The notes below the pieces were generated by a model, which saw only the letters and a program-made list of their open reading frames with translations, was not told the DNA's origin and did no database searches. From Excoecaria cochinchinensis (Eukaryota; Streptophyta; Magnoliopsida; Malpighiales; Euphorbiaceae): a stretch of DNA of 64,000 bases. Positions 1 through 13,323 of this stretch are shown piece by piece. Made by a program: the position numbers and the translations under genes. How positions within the stretch are numbered: the stretch's first letter is position 1; each line of letters opens with the position of its first letter. The stretch lies in the NCBI GenBank assembly GCA_947683425.1, contig CANTUQ010000003.1:5022001-5086000 (forward strand), in the 5' to 3' direction.

Positions 1-46
<46 letters not shown>

Positions 47-80
47 GTATATATGTATATATATGTATATATATATATAT
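1..80. repeat. (AT)n microsatellite
   Basis: Nearly pure AT dinucleotide run with a few TATG interruptions. It sits where the first part of the element A 5' LTR should be, so it or a deletion has replaced that end. Bases 81-165 after it match nothing I recognise. Confidence 0.95.
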
Positions 81-594
81 TCATTCAAAAAATTACTATT
101 CACCTCAAAATCACTATTCACTATCGGAAAGTATTATTTTCAACCAACCCGGTATTGGGGGCTATTATGCATCTTCTACTCTTTCTTCTTGGTTTTGAAT
201 TGGTTTGGATGGGATATTGCTGGATTGTGTTTAAGGCTGTGCATTGGTATTGTATTGGTAGCTGAAGAATTGAAGAGGGATAACGGGAAAGCCGTGATTG
301 GAGAGCCGAGCATGCAATAAAACTAGGAGCTAAGGCGATGAGGTTTGGGAATAAACCATAATTGCTTAAACTATGTGATTCGTATGTTGGTTGATTAGGG
401 ACTTGGTATGAATTATGTGCGTATTAAGAATGAATGTAATTTGTGCTCAAATGAGTGGTAATTAAAAGATGGAAATGAGGTATGTGCTAAATTGTGTATG
501 TGGTTGAGTTGGTTAATTGCTAAAGGGGAAAAATGAGTTTGAAGTCCTTGAAGTGAAGGGAGAATTGACAGCTGAATTGAAGTGATTTTGCATA

Positions 595-924
595 GGTCAC
601 GGTGGCAACCAAATTGGTTGTGACCGTGAGGTATGCTTGAGTTCAATTCTGCCTAATCGATTTGGTATGTCACGGTGGCAACCAAAATGGTTGTGACCAT
701 GAGGTACCTAATTGAGCATTCTATTTTGCAGGGCTTGGATATGTCACGGTGGTAACCAAATTGGTTGTGACCGTGACATACCCCCAAGTTACATTCTGCC
801 GAGAGTTGGGAACACGTCACGGTGGCAACCAAAATTGTTGTGACCATGACCTATCCCCAATTTGCATTCTGTTTTGCGACTTTAACATATCACGGTGGCA
901 AACAAATAGGTTGTGACCGTGACC
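595..924. repeat. Five-unit hairpin array in the element A LTR
   Basis: Five inverted repeats start near 596, 668, 742, 816 and 890, a period of 72-74 bases. Each has a left arm TCACGGTGGCAACC and a right arm GGTTGTGACCGTGA, with minor changes. Spacers between units are not conserved, only the arms. The equivalent array in element B keeps the register but has different inner arm bases. Confidence 0.85.
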
Positions 925-1708
925 TACCCTGTTTTGGCAATATAACCCTATTGTGTTTGGACATCCAAATGGTAAGGCTTAAATCTTATGGGTAAGCATT
1001 ATGTGTGTATTGAGTAATGTACATTTGCCTACGAACATGATGATCTTTGAATCAAATCAAATATGTGATTAATGACCATGGATAAATGATCTTGGGAAAT
1101 ATTATGTGTATGCAAATAAAGTGAATGGCTATGTGTTAAAGAGTATGTGTAACTGAATGCGATGTTCGAGAATGATAAATGTGAAGTGAAGATGATCAAA
1201 GTGAAATTAATAACATGATTATAACTTAAGCTTGCGAGTCAAGTAGTGGCTAGGTAGGCATGCCTATAGGGTCAAAGTGCTGTAGGCCAATGCATTCAAT
1301 GTGTCTGATTCCTTGGGAATCACAATGCAATTACAATGCGTATAATCCTTGCTGGATTTTATTATATGTGGAATGATATACTCGTACCTTAGGGTACCAA
1401 TGCGTAAATGAGATTTCAATGCGAATTTAGTACCTCGATGGTACCAATGTGAAACCCGTATCCGCGTCTTTGAATTGCAGGCTAAACTAATTAACAAATG
1501 GAAATGATAGTGATATGAGTATATGAAGTATGATGAGCGAATACATAAATGGTTATGTTATTTAGTGCGTTATGATCGAATTTAGTCATGAGTAATGATA
1601 TGCTTAAAATGGTAAATGATGTGATATTAGTTGTTTAAGCATGACCTCTAGCATGTAATGTATGATGCTATTAACTGTATGTGCTACTTATTATATACGT
1701 GTTCCCCA

Positions 1709-1748
1709 CTAAGCGTTATCGCTTAGCACGGGTTTACTCTAATCCGTG
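1709..1748 (+). promoter_or_regulatory. Conserved twin stem-loop of the LTR (element A copy)
   Basis: CTAAGCG-TTAT-CGCTTAG (1709-1726) is followed at once by a second stem CACGG (1727-1731) / CCGTG (1744-1748). A TATA-like TTATATACG lies about 15 bases upstream. The same pair occurs in all other chromovirus-type LTRs of the window, so it is likely functional in the LTR, either in the core promoter or in the RNA leader. The function is inferred. Confidence 0.6.
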
Positions 1749-2169
1749 TAGGTACGGACCTGAGGCTTGGAAGGACATTTCTGTATAATAACTGTCAACA
1801 TTAGGAGTGCTACGGATGTAGGATATGGGGTTTTGTTAAGGGGAAATTTTGTATAACTCTGCCCTCATTTTGTATAAATATATAATAGCTTGTGTAACTA
1901 AAATGTACTCATGTTTGTAAGGCTTGTAATAATTAAACAGGTTATCTTATCGACTGTGTGAATTTTCTTGATAAGTGAATGGATATAGTACAAGACCTAG
2001 CGATGATTGACATAAAACGAATGATGTATGTATGCGAGGGAGAAATTTTATTATGCAGGTTTAATAGAGTTTTGTATGAGCATGTATATATGTTCTTTTG
2101 TTGTATACGGTTTTTCCTAGCTGGATTAGCTGAGCTAATCCACTAGTTGGGAACGGGCATCACAAGTTG

Positions 2170-2181
2170 TAGTATCAGAGC
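2170..2181 (+). other. Primer-binding site, initiator tRNA-Met type, one base decayed
   Basis: TAGTATCAGAGC begins five bases after the LTR end. The canonical plant Ty3/gypsy site, seen intact in B, C and D, is TGGTATCAGAGC, so one base has changed. It supports the 5' LTR boundary at 2164. Confidence 0.8.
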
Positions 2182-2275
2182 TTAGGTTTAGTCCTTTCTA
2201 GGAGATTGGATAGCTAGGTGGTGTATAGTTATGTTGACCTAATGCAGACGTCCTTGTGTAATTTGTGTAGTAACG

Positions 2276-5200
2276 ATGGATCCTGATCGCAATACTAGAG
2301 AAGAGACTGTCGAAAGTGTGAACACTCGTGAAGCAGAAGTGACGGGGTCTGGTCAGTCTCGTCCAGTTAGTTTCGGAAACGAAATTCTAGCGGGTCCTAT
2401 AGAAGCCCTGTTGAAAATGTCGCAAGATATGGCAAGGATTATGGAACGTATGACTGCACCACAGGCACCATTGGAAACCTTGAGAAAACATGGGGTTGAA
2501 GAGTTCCATGGTACTAGTTTGGATGAGTCTGAAAAGGCAAAATACTGGCTGGAAAAGGTATAGAGGATTCTGGGTGAGATTAAATGTCCTCTAGGGCAAC
2601 AAGTGGACTGTGTGGTAACGCTGCTTCAGGGTGCAGCATATGACTGGTGGAAGCTAGTCCTGCAGAATCCGATGCTTCTTAATCCTATCACTTAGGAGTT
2701 CTTCGAAAAGGAATTCAGAAATAAGTTTGTGATAAAAGCTCACAGAGAGGCCAACTGGAAGCAGTTCTTGAATTTAATATAGAGAGCTATGAAACTGGCA
2801 GAATATGAGAAAGAATTATGCCGTTGGAGCAAGTATGCGCCGAAAGATGTTCTGACTATGGAGTTTCGGTGTCAGCAGTTTGAAGAAGGATTGAATGAGA
2901 AAATCAAGGCATTGTTGGTTTCGCTGACTACTGAGCAGAATGTGAGTTATTATCGGATAGTTCAGGTGGCAATGAGAGCCGAGAGATCTTTGGGACCTCA
3001 ACGACACAGGTTATAGAGAAGAAATACAAATAGAGGTGGTTCTCATGTGCGTAAAAGATCGAGAGATTCTTCTGTGGCACCACCTGCGGAATCAGTGTTC
3101 AGTTTTGCAGCAAGAGGTAAGAAGCGTCGGGCTCCTTCAGCATTTGGCTCTAGGAGAGGAGCATCTAGTAACAAAAGTGAGGTACATGAGTGTCCTCACT
3201 GTGGGAAAAGACACAGAGGAGAGTGCTGGAAGGTGATGGGTGCTTGTTTTAGATGTGGAAGCACTGAGCATTTTCTTTTTAACTGCCCCAACGCATACTA
3301 GACGACAGGAAATCAGCAAGAGCAGAGTAGGGGTTGTTCAAATTTGCCTTTTGTTAATAGGGGAAGAGGAAGAGGACGTGGCAGAGGTAGCCAGTCTAGA
3401 GGTCCAGCTGGTTCTGAGATTGTGGATAGGCCTAATGTGGTACCGGTGCGGGCTTATGCAATGAAGGCACGAAAGGATCAGGATTCGCCTGAGGTGATAG
3501 CAGGTATTTTTCAACTTTATGATGTAGAAATATTTGCACTTAATGACCCTGGTTCAACTCATTCATATGTGTGATCTAAAAAGATGTGTGAAAAGATGCC
3601 TAAAGCGGAATGTTTAAAATATGATATACGTTTATCCAGTCCTTTGGGAAGTAATGTGAATGTGAATAAAGTATATAGAGATTGTGCCATAGAGATTCAG
3701 GGTAATGTGTTCCCTGTTGATCTAATTGAGTTGCTATTTGATGAATTTGATTTGATATTTGGAATGGATTGGTTAACTAAGTATAATGCAGTGGTTTAGT
3801 GTAAAAGAAAGATTGTGGTACTCGGTGATGGTAAGGGTAATAAAGTAATAGTGAGAGGAGTCGATGCGAATTCCCTTGTGAACGTAGTTTCAGCGATGCA
3901 AGCGTATCGATGCTTGAGGAAGGGGTGCGATACATATTTGGCTTTAGTGCTGGATAGCAAAAGGGAGCTTGTGAAAATACAGGATATACCTGTGGTAGGA
4001 GAGTTCCCTGATGTGTTTCCTGAGGAATTAAGTGGTGTGCCACCATTAAGAGAAGTTGAACTGTCCATTGATGTAATACCTGGAACAGTACCAGTGTCTA
4101 AAGCGCCCTACAGGATGGCTCCGACTGAATTGAAGAAGTTGACGACACAGTTGCAAGAATTATTAGACCGAGGATTTATTAGGCCTAGTGTTTCTCCTTG
4201 GGAGCACCGGTCTTATTTGTTAAGAAGAAAGATGGTATCATGAGAATGTGTATAGATTATCGACAACTGAACAAGGTGACAGTAAAGAACCGGTATCCTC
4301 TACCGTGAATTGAAGACTTGTTTGATCAGCTAAGAGGAGCAGGTGTGTTTTCGAAAATTGATTTGCGTTTTGGGTATTATCAGTTGCAAGTAAAGAAAGA
4401 AGATATACCTAAGACTGCATTTAGGACTCGATATGGGCATTACGAGTTCCTGGTAATGCCTTTTGGGTTGACTAATGCGCCTGCTGCATTTATGGATTTG
4501 ATGAATCGGGTGTTTAGACCGTATTTGGATCAATTTGTGGTAGTGTTCATAGATGACATTCTGGTTTGCTGAAGGAGTGAGAAGGAACATGAACAGCATT
4601 TGAGAATTGTGCTTCAGACATTGCAGGAACATCAGCTGTATGCTAAACAGAGTAAATGTAAGTTCTGGTGGCGAGAGGTATCCTTTCTGGGTTATGTCAT
4701 ATCTTCTGAAGGTATTAAGGTGGATCCGGCTAAAGTAGAAGCGATTGTGAATTAGAAGCCACCTAAGAATGTGCTTGAAATTTGTAGTTTCTTGGGGTTG
4801 GCTGGGAATTATAGAAGTTTTGTGAAAGGGTTTTCAATGATAGCTTCTCCATTGACAAGGTTACTGCGAAAGGGAGTTAAGTATGAATGGTCAGAAAAGT
4901 GTCAGCGGAGTTTTGATAAGTTAAAGAGAATGCTTGTTGAAGCACCGATTCTTACACAGCCTATGTCTGGTAGAGAGTATGTCCTATACAATGATGCTTC
5001 AGGTATGGGATTGGGTTGTGATTTGATGAAAGATGGAAAGGTGGTAGCATATGCGTCGAGGCAATTGAAACCGCATGAGCAGAATTACCCAACCCATGAC
5101 TTGGAATTGGCAGCAGTAGTGTTCGCTTTAAAGATTTGGCAACATTACTTGTATGGTGAGAAGTGTAGAATTTACACCGATCACAAGAGTTTGAAATATC

Positions 5201-6259
5201 TGCTTACTCAGAAAGAATTGAATCTGACACAGCAAATATGGCTGGAGTTGTTTAAAGATTCTGACTGTATTGTGGATTATCACCCGGGAAAAGCTAATGT
5301 AGTGGCGGATGCATTAAGTAAGAAGTCAATCTCAGCATTACAGTTAAGGCAGATCAAGTGGAGATTCTCTGCGGATGGAGCTTTGCTACCACAGTTGAAA
5401 GCGAGACCGATTTTCAGAGATGAATTAATAGATGCACAGAGGAATGATGCAAGGATATAACAGATCCTGCAGTCAGTCGGTAATGATAACAAGTGAATGA
5501 GCATGGAGTGTTGTTATATAAGAATAGAATATGTGTGGCAAGTGATAGAGAACTGAAGAAGAGGTTGATGCATGAAGCCCATAATACAGTTTTCACTATG
5601 CATCCAGGCGGAAACATGATGTATCAAGATCTGAAGCAGCTGTTTTGGTGGCCAGGTATAAAGAAAGATATAGTGGAATATGTGTCCAAGTGCTTGGTAT
5701 GTCAGCAAGTTAAGGTGGAACACCAAGTTCCACAAGGACTGTTGAATCCACTCCCTATTCCACTATGGAAGTGGGACAACATCACGATGGATTTTGTCTT
5801 TGGATTGCCTCTGACCTCAAGACAGCAAAATGCAGTGTGGGTTATAGTGGACAGTTTCTCTAAGTCAGCTCATTTTATACTAGTTCGAATGGACTACTCG
5901 ATGGAAAAGTTGGCTGAATTGTATGTAAGAGAAATTGTCCGATTGCATGGGATACCCTTATCGATTATCTCTGATAGGGATCCTAGATTCACTTCTAAGT
6001 TTTGGAAGAGTTTGCAAGCGGCATTGGGCACGAAATTGCATTTCAGTACTGCCTTTCACCCGCAAACCGATGGACAGTCGGAAAGAATTATTCAGGTTCT
6101 GGAAGATTTGATGTGAGCATGTGTTTTGGATTTCTCTAAGAGTTGGGATAAGTATCTTCCACTTATGGAATTTGCTTATAACAAAAGTTATCAGACTAGT
6201 ATTTGCATGGCACCATATGAAGTTTTGTACAAAAGAAAATGTCGCACACCGATTTGTTG
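2276..6259 (+). pseudogene. Element A gag-pol, decayed and truncated
   Basis: Co-linear with the element B polyprotein. In order: Gag N-terminus from the ATG at 2276; capsid; two zinc knuckles (CPHCGKRHRGEC-type near 3190-3226, then a CX2CX4HX4C near 3245-3286); protease with a DPGSTHSYV motif near 3546-3572; reverse transcriptase with FIDD near 4545-4560; RNase H with YNDASGMG near 4987-5010; and integrase HHCC plus most of the catalytic core, with HPQTDGQSER near 6058-6090. It stops after the PICC motif at 6259, where element C is inserted, so the integrase C-terminus and any chromodomain are lost. Many in-frame stops are of the TGG-to-TAG, CAG-to-TAG and CGA-to-TGA kind, as expected from methylation-driven C-to-T decay. 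Frames change near 4200 (one base lost) and between 5460 and 5493. It encodes no working protein. Confidence 0.92.
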
Positions 6260-7185
6260 TGTCACACCCCAAATCGGGCCTAGTCGGAATTGACAAGTTA
6301 AGTCGGATAAGTGATGGATATTTCAGTAATTTGTGCATGTGGAATTTGGATGATAAGGACCTAATTGAAAAGATAATTAAAGTTTGTAAGGAAAGAATTA
6401 TGCTAGTGAGTAAAGTGCAAGTTTGTCAAATGATTAAAAAGTAATAAGGCAAGATATTTTGGTTGGAGCTAATAGGAGGCTGCCATGTGCCTTGGTAGGT
6501 GGGCAATTAGTGGGAAAAGAAGAAAAAGAAAAAGAATGAGAGGGAAGAGCAGATCACGTTTTACGTTCTGCTCTCTCCTCTCCTCTTCCTTGCTCTTCTT
6601 TCTTTCCCTTTTCCCATTTCTTGTTCTCCCTTCCTTGGCTGTGTGTGAATTGGTTTCTTGGTAGAGCTTGAAGACTGCGTGAAGAGGTAAGTTGGGGTTA
6701 GGGTTTCCTGCATATTCTTCTTCTTCCTCTTCTCCTGGTTTTGCTATTTTGAGTAAGGGTTTTTGGAAGAGTAATTTGTGGGTTTTGGTTTGTGCAAGCT
6801 TTGGGTTGCAAGAGGACGCTTAAGGGCGAGGAAAGGAAGGAGGATTGAAGCTTGAAGTGTGGTTTTGAAGCTAGAATTACAGGTTTGGGATTTTGTTTGA
6901 GAAATTTGCTTGAATTTGAACTTACTGTAATTTTCAGGGTTTGTGTTCTTGAGAGACTGGAATATGTTTATGCCTGATTTTGGTTGTTTTGATTTTTGAA
7001 TTAAGTTGTATTTATGCCGTTTTTATTGTTTGGGAAATCCACTGGAAGGTAAGATGAGATTTGTATTGTTTTGAGTCATTTTGAAATTGATTTTTGGAGT
7101 TCTGTGAATTCTGGGAAATTCTAAGAGCGAAAAATCACGATCCTGGTGAATTTCCCTTTTTCCAGTATGTGTGTGTCGTGACCAG

Positions 7186-7296
7186 CCAAGAGAGGCCAGT
7201 CACGAGTGGTGACTGCCAGTCACGACTCTTGACCAGCCAAGAGGAGAGGCCAGTCACGAGTTCTGACTGCCAGTCACGACTCGTTACCGGCCAATC
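7186..7296. repeat. CAGTCACGAG inverted-repeat cluster in the element C LTR
   Basis: Two tandem units of about 65 bases, each carrying GCCAGTCACGAG facing a GACTGCCAGTCACGACTC half. The same TCACGAGTCGTGA word set forms the larger arrays in the element G LTRs, at a comparable depth inside the LTR. Confidence 0.7.
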
Positions 7297-9429
7297 CTGT
7301 GTGTTTGGTCGGTCAACTCTGTTTGGCCTATTTTCTGAAAAATTTAACTTAAAATGCTTTTATATGCTCTTATATGGCTTTTCTGTTTTGCCCTTTTCCC
7401 CACGTGAACAGTTTTCTTATAAAATGACTTTCAAATGCTTCTTATGGCTTTTTCCTCTATTGTGCGCTATATTACCTTGCTATATAAATGATTATCTTAA
7501 TTTATTTCTGATTAACAATATGTTATCCATGATAAGTTATATGTGGTAATTTGGAATAAGTTTTGGATTATAGGGATCCTATTAAACGATTGTTGGATTT
7601 AAACTGTATGGTTTGGATTTAGATATGTTAATTGTTGTGATTTGTATTGCATGTCGTATTTGGAATACGAAGGAATTATGAATGCCAAGTTCCCGATTGT
7701 TTAGTCCCGAGCATGTTATATTAAAATGTAAAATATGTTATGCATATCTATAATCAGATCCTTCTCTAGGAATAACATGCTCTGATTAAGTGTATATTGT
7801 ATCATTCCATGATTAAGATTAGGCGTCGTTAATCATTGGCATAATATGGTCCCACATTTAATTCTGATATGCTTTAAAATATTGAATAGTGCTAAAGTGT
7901 GTTGATTGAATTATAATGCATGCTTCATAATATGAATTGTATGAGGTAAGATTGATATTACGAACATATCTATATGCCTATTATACTCAGTATGGTGCAT
8001 GATGAACTGTGAGAGTCAGTCTAGTGGATAGTTAGTCATGCCTAATAGAGTTCTTTAGCGGCAGTCCTCTGGACATTTGGACCTTGATCAGGTCCCCTGT
8101 GTGGTTCCTCGCGAGCCTTTAATGTGTTTGGATCTTGTTTAATGTCCCCTCAGAAAATGTTTTTGAATGTGAAAAATGATGTTGCTTTTCGATTCATACC
8201 CGTAAGGTACACTTTGGCCGATTCGTACCCGTAAGGTACCGCCATGTGGACACTCGTTATCCACTATTTTGACTCAGCAAGTATTCTGTTTGTTTTGTCT
8301 GATATGAACAAGAGAATGGGATATTCGAATGAGCATAATTTTGGACATGTGAAACAGTTATGTACTCGAATGTGATTATGAACCTCCGAATGGGTTAAAG
8401 GTGACTTAAACAGGTGAATTGGACATATTTATCTGTATATATATATGTATATCATATTGTGAATGTGTTTGTATGCTATCAGTTATGGATATAAGTACTG
8501 GAATTAAAACGTGCATGGCTGTGACCGTAATCTTTCAAATGCCATGAGTATATTTTACTATGTTATTCTTATGAGAATGTGAAGCCGACTAGTTAGGTTA
8601 TAAGCATATGAAATAATATGTGTATGAATGTGAGCTTAAATTATGGATTGATATGGTTAATTAGTATGTATATGAATGTGATTCTGTACTGTTAACTATT
8701 ATGGTAGCATGTGAATTAGTACGCATAATAAGGCGTTCTGGACTAGTGAATGATCACATATGTGTTATTTGGGGTGCAACGCATGTGGATCGGCTTCGGT
8801 AAGTGTATGTGCAGTATTGGGTGATGATGAGGCAAGTTAAAGTGTATAAGGATCTGATCTTGAGCTAGTGTATGCTCTGAATGTAATATTTTGCTATATG
8901 TTCCTTTGGTCTCAACTATTGTAGTATCTTCGGCATGTTGTCATGTGTCTATGATTATGGCATGATATTTTATGTGATAGAGTCTTGCAGTGGAAGTGTG
9001 GTATTTTGACATCTTCCCTTGGGTTCGGCTAGTGTGTGTACTATGACATGACAAAAAGTAGGTTTAATTAGCTCATGTTCTTGGCATAATAATTGTGTGC
9101 AGTACTGCATGGTAATCTTATAACATGTGAATGGGTTTTTAGTTAATGTATGAGTAATCGGTCATGATAATTGCATGTATAAATGTCATGCCACTATGAA
9201 CAGTAAGGTGCTGATGTCCGATACCTTGGTAAGTATATGCATGTGAGATTGTATGTAGTTCTGCATGATGATACTTGTGTCGTGTATGGTGTTATGTCTG
9301 CTTCGGCTTATTTTCTACATAAGTATATGGATATGAATGTGAGTTTTCGAATGAATGCCTTTCTATGCAAGCCTGATTATATATGTGTTATGAATGTCCG
9401 CATTTGCCATTGTGAATGTGTTATGCCTT

Positions 9430-9452
9430 GACGACCATTGTGAATGGTCGTC
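9430..9452 (+). repeat. Perfect 10 bp stem in the element C LTR
   Basis: GACGACCATT (9430-9439), loop GTG, AATGGTCGTC (9443-9452). It lies 25 bases upstream of the twin stem-loop. Element D keeps the same site at 33921-33943 and near 37717-37739, with one or two mismatches in the stem. Confidence 0.7.
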
Positions 9453-9476
9453 CACATTGCTTGTGTGTTTTCCCCA

Positions 9477-9516
9477 CTAAGTGTTTATCGCTTAGCATGG
9501 GTTCTTTTCCTATGCA
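9477..9516 (+). promoter_or_regulatory. Conserved twin stem-loop of the LTR (element C copy)
   Basis: CTAAGTG-TTTAT-CGCTTAG (9477-9495, with a G-T pair possible in the stem), followed by GCATGGG facing CCTATGC. It is a slightly worn version of the module shared by all chromovirus-type LTRs here, about 500 bases from the LTR end. Confidence 0.55.
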
Positions 9517-9989
9517 GGTGGCAGGTTTGGTTCTGTTCGAGTCGCGCATCTGCAAGGCCGGCCACATAGGAGTTAGAAGTTTTGTATTTTGTTCAGCTTC
9601 TGTATTTTGGATCTTGTATTTCTATAACCTTTTGTATATGTAATTATTATGCAATCATCTTGATGTAATATTTATGATGACGTAAGCGTTAAAATGCATA
9701 TGTATTAAGTTATTCCTCGGTTTTATTATTCGCCTTGTGCTTCCGCTGATTGAAAGAGTGTATGTGTGTGTGTATGTGCTTATGCTTCCACTTAGTGCTT
9801 GCGAGTGTGTGAGTTAATACATGACAAGTTTTTGCCCGCAAGATAAGTTTTAATTAACCCGTATTTATGCATGTATGATTATGTATAAATGTATGCTTCC
9901 GCATAGTGTATGTGTGCATGTTTGTGAGTGAGCGTCGGTAGCGCTCTCCGGCGTCCTTCCAACGGGGACGTAGGGGGTGTTACATTTAG

Positions 9990-10001
9990 TGGTATCAGAG
10001 C
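9990..10001 (+). other. Primer-binding site, initiator tRNA-Met type
   Basis: TGGTATCAGAGC five bases after the LTR end at 9984. It matches the site of elements B and D exactly and sets the orientation of C as + strand. Confidence 0.9.
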
Positions 10002-10113
10002 GCGGTTTGGCGGTTCTGGTTGCCTTTGCTTGTTTGAATGTTGAGTCCATGTATGTGAGTCGGTTTTGTGTCGTGGTTTAATGCAGATGTGTCGTGTCTT
10101 ATGTCGTGTTTAG

Positions 10114-10689
10114 ATGGAGTCTGATCCTAGTAAGAATGTGGGTGCGACAACGGAAAGTGTGAACCCAGTTAGAGCTGATCGGAGTATTTTCGAGCAACCT
10201 TCAGTTGGAGATTCTGTTCATGTTTCTGATTATAGGACATTAGTGCAAGGGTTGATTCGGATTTTTGATAGGTTGACTGCCCCCAATCTTCTTAAGATTT
10301 TGTTCAGCAGGTACCACAGAAAAGAAAGGTGTCGGGTAGAGAAGTGTCAGCGGGAAAAAGGATTCGAGAACCTTCAATGTGTCAACATGGTCAGAAGCAA
10401 AACTGTGATAACTGTAAGAAGAAATGGGTACCGCCGACATGTCAGCACTGTTGGAAGCGACATCGAGGTCCGTGTAAAAAATTCACGGGCGCTTGTTTCA
10501 GATGTGGCAGCATGGAACACCAAATTGTTGAACGCCCCGAGATGAGTGAAAATCTAATTCAGCAAGCTAGAAAAGATGTAGAGGAACTGTTTAGAGCCAC
10601 CCGTGTGCCATAGGGATTGTTGCACACTGCAGTGAAGTGACAGAGTTTGCAGAGCCTTCCGGTAAGTTTTTTTTGATATGTTCGAGTAA
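10114..10689 (+). pseudogene. Element C Gag lacking the capsid domain, frameshifted
   Basis: Starts MESDPSKNVG and is co-linear with the Gag of element D. The N-terminal arm runs to RLTAP near 10280. Where other family members have the capsid, it goes directly to a basic segment and zinc-knuckle repeats: a degraded CQHGQKQNCDNC, an intact CQHCWKRHRGPC, then CFRCGSMEH with its last cysteine lost. A frame change lies between about 10280 and 10330, and a stop at 10611-10613 precedes the natural end near 10689. There is no protease, reverse transcriptase or integrase downstream. If the ancestral protein worked, RNA binding is the only domain visible. It is now a broken copy. Confidence 0.8.
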
Positions 10690-11130
10690 AGTTTGTTTTG
10701 GTATTTTGAGATGGAAGGGTATTTGGATTCTGTAAGGTTTTGGTAAATACTTTGTATACTTGTCAGCTATCTCCCTAGCAAGTATTTGAATGAAAGCATA
10801 TTGAATCATAGGGATGGGACAAAGTGCATCATTATAGCATCAATTGCATTTCTTCTGCATCACTCTGCATACATGAGCCATCACATTCTCATTGCATCAT
10901 CATCCCTTTGACCATACATGAGAAGCATTTGCATATGCATTTTGATTGAGGGAAAGCTGACAAAGTGTACACGGAGTATCTCAGAATCTTATATAAGTGA
11001 ATGTGAAATGATTTTGGAGTTTAACAGAAGTATTATTAAGAGAACAGCATGTATGACGGACATCTTTGATGTATTAAAGGATTTGTGTAGCTATCAGTGA
11101 AAGTTAAATGGTCTATATGTGAAGTGTTGT
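10690..11130 (+). mobile_element. Element C, non-coding 3' internal region, cut short
   Basis: Co-linear with 35154-35690 of element D, including CTGTAAGGTTTTGGTAAAT and CATTTCTTCTGCATCACTCT blocks. It has no coding content. It ends at about 11130, where sequence switches in mid-run to element A LTR; the polypurine tract and 3' LTR of C are missing. Confidence 0.8.
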
Positions 11131-11530
11131 GCTTGGAAGGACATTCCCGTACAACAACGGTCAACATTAGGAGTGCTACGGATGTAGGATATGGGGTTTT
11201 GTTAAGGGGAAATTTTGTATAACTCTGCCCTCGTTTTGTATAATTATGTAATAGCTTGTGTAACTAAAATGTACTAAAGTTTGTAAGACTTGTAATAACT
11301 AAGCAGGTTATCTTATCAACTGTGTGAATTTGCTTGATAAGTGAATGGATATAGTACAAGACCTAGCGATGATTGACATAAAACGAATGATGTATGTATG
11401 CGAGCGAGAAATTTTATTATGCAGGTTTAATAGAGTTTTGTATGAACATGTGTATGCATTCTTTTGTTGTGTACGGTCGTTCCTAGCTGGATTAGCTGAG
11501 CTAATTCGCCAGTTGGGAGCGGGCGTCACA
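11131..11530 (+). mobile_element. Element A, last 400 bases of the 3' LTR
   Basis: Matches 1765-2164 of the A 5' LTR with few differences, from GCTTGGAAGGACATT to the terminal GGGCGTCACA. Everything in A between the middle of integrase and this point is absent, so a deletion joined C's interior to A's LTR. The right edge at 11530 abuts element E LTR sequence that is continuous in the E 3' LTR near 40653, so A had inserted into the E 5' LTR. Confidence 0.85.
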
Positions 11531-13303
<1,773 letters not shown>

Positions 13304-13304
13304 G

Positions 13305-13323
13305 TGGCAACTCCGCTGGGGAC
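13305..13323 (+). other. Primer-binding site, tRNA-Arg type as in Ogre/Tat elements
   Basis: TGGCAACTCCGCTGGGGAC starts one base after the LTR end. Sites of the form TGGCGACTCNNCTGGGGA, complementary to a tRNA-Arg end, are characteristic of Ogre/Tat elements, unlike the tRNA-Met site of the other elements here. This is one main ground for placing E in that lineage. Confidence 0.75.

Larger units (their letters stand above)
166..2164 (+). mobile_element. Element A, 5' LTR, left end missing (Ty3/gypsy chromovirus)
   Basis: From about 166 this follows the element B LTR (from about 20594) block by block: the CTTCTACTC stretch, the hairpin array, the TAGGCATGCCTA palindrome, the CTAAGCG stem and the end GGGCATCACA followed by a primer site. 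About 430 bases of the LTR start are absent. The two LTRs are clearly related but diverged by substitutions and indels, so A is a different and much older insertion of the B family or a sister family. The right edge is fixed by the terminal CA and the adjacent primer-binding site. Confidence 0.85.
6260..9984 (+). mobile_element. Element C, 5' LTR (3.7 kb, chromovirus-like)
   Basis: Begins TGTCACACCCC and ends GGTGTTACA, with a perfect primer site following. It was inserted into the integrase part of element A. It shares its first 40 bases and much of its 3' half with the LTRs of element D. Internal marks are the CAGTCACGAG hairpin array (7186-7296), the TACCCGTAAGGTA repeats around 8200-8245 and the twin stem-loop near the 3' end. 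ORFs inside it, including one of 151 codons at 7094-7549, have no recognisable domain and are taken as chance. No target duplication can be checked because the 3' end of C is gone. Confidence 0.85.

Noticed and set aside
7094..7549. 151-codon ORF inside the element C LTR
   Set aside because: It lies wholly in LTR sequence, crosses the CAGTCACGAG repeats and shows no known domain; the matching part of the D LTR does not keep it open.
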